A stretch of 6,862 nt of DNA from Firmicutes bacterium UBA7523 (GTDB lineage Bacteria > Bacillota > Dethiobacteria > Dethiobacterales > Dethiobacteraceae), in NCBI GenBank assembly GCA_002479415.1, contig DLMZ01000030.1, positions 11,235 to 18,096 on the forward strand. Direction: 5' to 3'. This document shows positions 5,658-6,862 of the stretch, piece after piece (position 1 is the first letter of the stretch; the number at the start of each line of letters is the position of its first letter). The translations under genes were made by a program, and so were the position numbers. The notes below the pieces were generated by a model. It was not told the DNA's origin and did not search any database. It worked only from the letters and a program-made list of their open reading frames with translations.

Positions 5658-6804
5658 GGATTACGCAAAAATCAAGGCTTACTTTGACGGAAAACTTAAC
5701 AGCGAAGAAGAAGCTGCCATAGATGCCCACATAAGTAACTGTAATCACTGCCAAGAAATCCTTGATGAGCTAATAAACAAAGAAGAAAAGATCTGCTGCG
5801 AACCTTTGCCCAAAAATGTTTTAAGCGAAAAACAGCAGCAAAAAATCCTTCTCCGTGCAAAATTTAAAAATCGTTTTAACATTGCCGCAACTCTGCTTTT
5901 CTTATTTATTGCGCTGCAAATAGCCGGCTCCTTTTTATCGGCCGTTTATTTTAACTGGGGTAAAGAAAATTCCTTGCTGTACAAATCCCAAAAAACAGCT
6001 GTACTAATTACCGAGTTTACATTTCCCAATGTAACCATACCCCTTACTATCCGTCCGATGTTCTACACAAATGCGGGATGGGGGCACAGCAGTTTAAATA
6101 TAAAACCTTACTTCGTTGCTAATGGCAGCTACGCTCTACAAAAGCAAGTGGGCAGGGAGAATTACACTATCGGCCATTTGAATATTAATTACATTTTTTC
6201 AATCATTAACCGTCGGTGGTCATGGGATCAGGGCATGCTTGATAACAACTTATTCTTTTTTCATCCAGGACAAATAGATAGAGCAACAGCAAGTGCATAC
6301 GAGCAAGCCTGGGACGTTCTAGATATCATTCCCGAGGGGACTGTTGCCGAATTAGGGTTGTCTTTTTGGGAACCTTATACAATTGACGAAGTAATTGAGT
6401 TATTCTCAGACTTTGATATAGAAATTACCTGGTATGCTATTGCCACCGGCTTGGAATTGAGCGAAGAGGAAGACCGCCTCGCTCCCCTTACAGCATTTCG
6501 TGGCGTATGGGGCTTTAGCGGCTCTGAACGTGAAGAATACTTTATTGAGTCAATGAAATTCCTCGTTGAAAACCAAAAGATTGCTAATCAAATTTACCGG
6601 GGAGCCCCAAGTAAGCTGCGCTTAGATGAACGCTTAGAATATTTACATGAAAATGGCGTCAAAGCTTACGGCGTGGTTGTTACCGGTCCCTCAAAAGAGT
6701 TATTGAAGCTAAAAGGCTTAGAGGCTGTCTATTCCCCCGCACTAGGAGAATACCGTTTGTGGAATTGGTTTTACCGCAGCTTCAGAGGACAGTTATACAG
6801 CTAA
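5647..6804 (+). CDS. membrane-bound zinc-finger anti-sigma factor with Sigma_reg-type outer domain
   Basis: This 385-residue protein should hold the preceding sigma factor inactive at the membrane. The N-terminal cytoplasmic part has the ZAS (zf-HC2) motif HISNCNHC: His28, Cys32 and Cys35, with Cys3 as the likely fourth zinc ligand. A second, unpaired Cys50-Cys51 follows. One transmembrane helix spans about 78-101, leaving about 280 residues outside. The stretch IIPEGTVAELGLSFWEPYTI (227-246) and the following DIEITWYAIATG resemble the sigma factor regulator C-terminal family (PF13791) of Bacillota; this is recognition by eye. The ATG at 5647 lies within the sigma 3' end, with AAAGGAGGAGA just before it. 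The TAA is at 6802-6804, so the gene is complete. The signal sensed by the outer domain is unknown. Anti-sigma assignment is strong from motif plus context. Confidence 0.9.
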   Translation: MTCRDYAKIKAYFDGKLNSEEEAAIDAHISNCNHCQEILDELINKEEKICCEPLPKNVLSEKQQQKILLRAKFKNRFNIAATLLFLFIALQIAGSFLSAVYFNWGKENSLLYKSQKTAVLITEFTFPNVTIPLTIRPMFYTNAGWGHSSLNIKPYFVANGSYALQKQVGRENYTIGHLNINYIFSIINRRWSWDQGMLDNNLFFFHPGQIDRATASAYEQAWDVLDIIPEGTVAELGLSFWEPYTIDEVIELFSDFDIEITWYAIATGLELSEEEDRLAPLTAFRGVWGFSGSEREEYFIESMKFLVENQKIANQIYRGAPSKLRLDERLEYLHENGVKAYGVVVTGPSKELLKLKGLEAVYSPALGEYRLWNWFYRSFRGQLYS

Positions 6805-6862
6805 GCCTATACCACACCTGAGAGCTATAACAGATCCTTCGGGAGTGTCAAGAATTTTGTGC
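6805..6862. other. 3' flank of the anti-sigma gene, no gene seen
   Basis: These 58 bases hold a small CC-TTCG-GG stem-loop (6836-6843, three pairs counting the adjacent T-A) and a run of four T at 6854-6857, too far apart and too weak to call a terminator. The window ends before more can be judged. Confidence 0.3.

Noticed and set aside
6812..6862. Possible terminator after the anti-sigma gene
   Set aside because: The TTCG stem-loop is only about three base pairs, and the T run is short and distant. The outer ACAC/GTGT pairing is interrupted.

Overview
The window reads as chromosomal DNA of an anaerobic-type, low-to-moderate GC Gram-positive bacterium (Bacillota, most likely a clostridial or Peptococcaceae-like lineage). 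The reasons are the strong AGGAGG-type ribosome binding sites, two TTG starts, tightly overlapping cistrons, a clostridial-type Lon-like protease with a degenerate ATPase site, a selenium-dependent tRNA modification enzyme, and an ECF sigma/zinc-finger anti-sigma pair. The taxon is inferred from gene style; there is no rRNA or other direct marker.

Layout. Bases 58-4894 hold a leftward (minus-strand) operon, in transcription order: a TtcA-type tRNA 2-thiocytidine synthetase (4055-4894), a Lon-family protease of the LonC/AAA_32 type (1623-4058), the tRNA 2-selenouridine synthase MnmH (513-1592) and the tRNA(Leu) ribose methyltransferase TrmL (58-516). The ttcA/lon and mnmH/trmL junctions are 4-base start/stop overlaps. 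The lon/mnmH junction is a 30-base gap carrying a perfect hairpin and a TTG start. A possible very short, translationally coupled reading frame precedes ttcA. Left of trmL lies a near-consensus housekeeping promoter pointing out of the window, with a palindrome centred on its -10 box.

Bases 4895-5156 are a divergent intergenic region with two inverted repeats and a good ECF-type promoter. On the plus strand this promoter drives an ECF sigma factor (5157-5657) and, overlapping it by 11 bases, a membrane-anchored anti-sigma factor (5647-6804). The last 58 bases hold no recognisable gene.

How the genes fit together. Three of the four leftward genes modify the tRNA anticodon loop: s2C32, se2U34 and 2'-O-methyl-34. 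The operon is therefore mainly a decoding-fidelity module, with a probably ATP-independent protease embedded in it. The rightward pair is a self-contained envelope-stress or signal-sensing switch that probably autoregulates. I see no mobile element, CRISPR array, tRNA or rRNA. The least ordinary points are the degenerate ATPase site of the Lon-like protein, the coupled short frame before ttcA, the hairpin/TTG arrangement before mnmH, and the palindromic promoter at the left edge.
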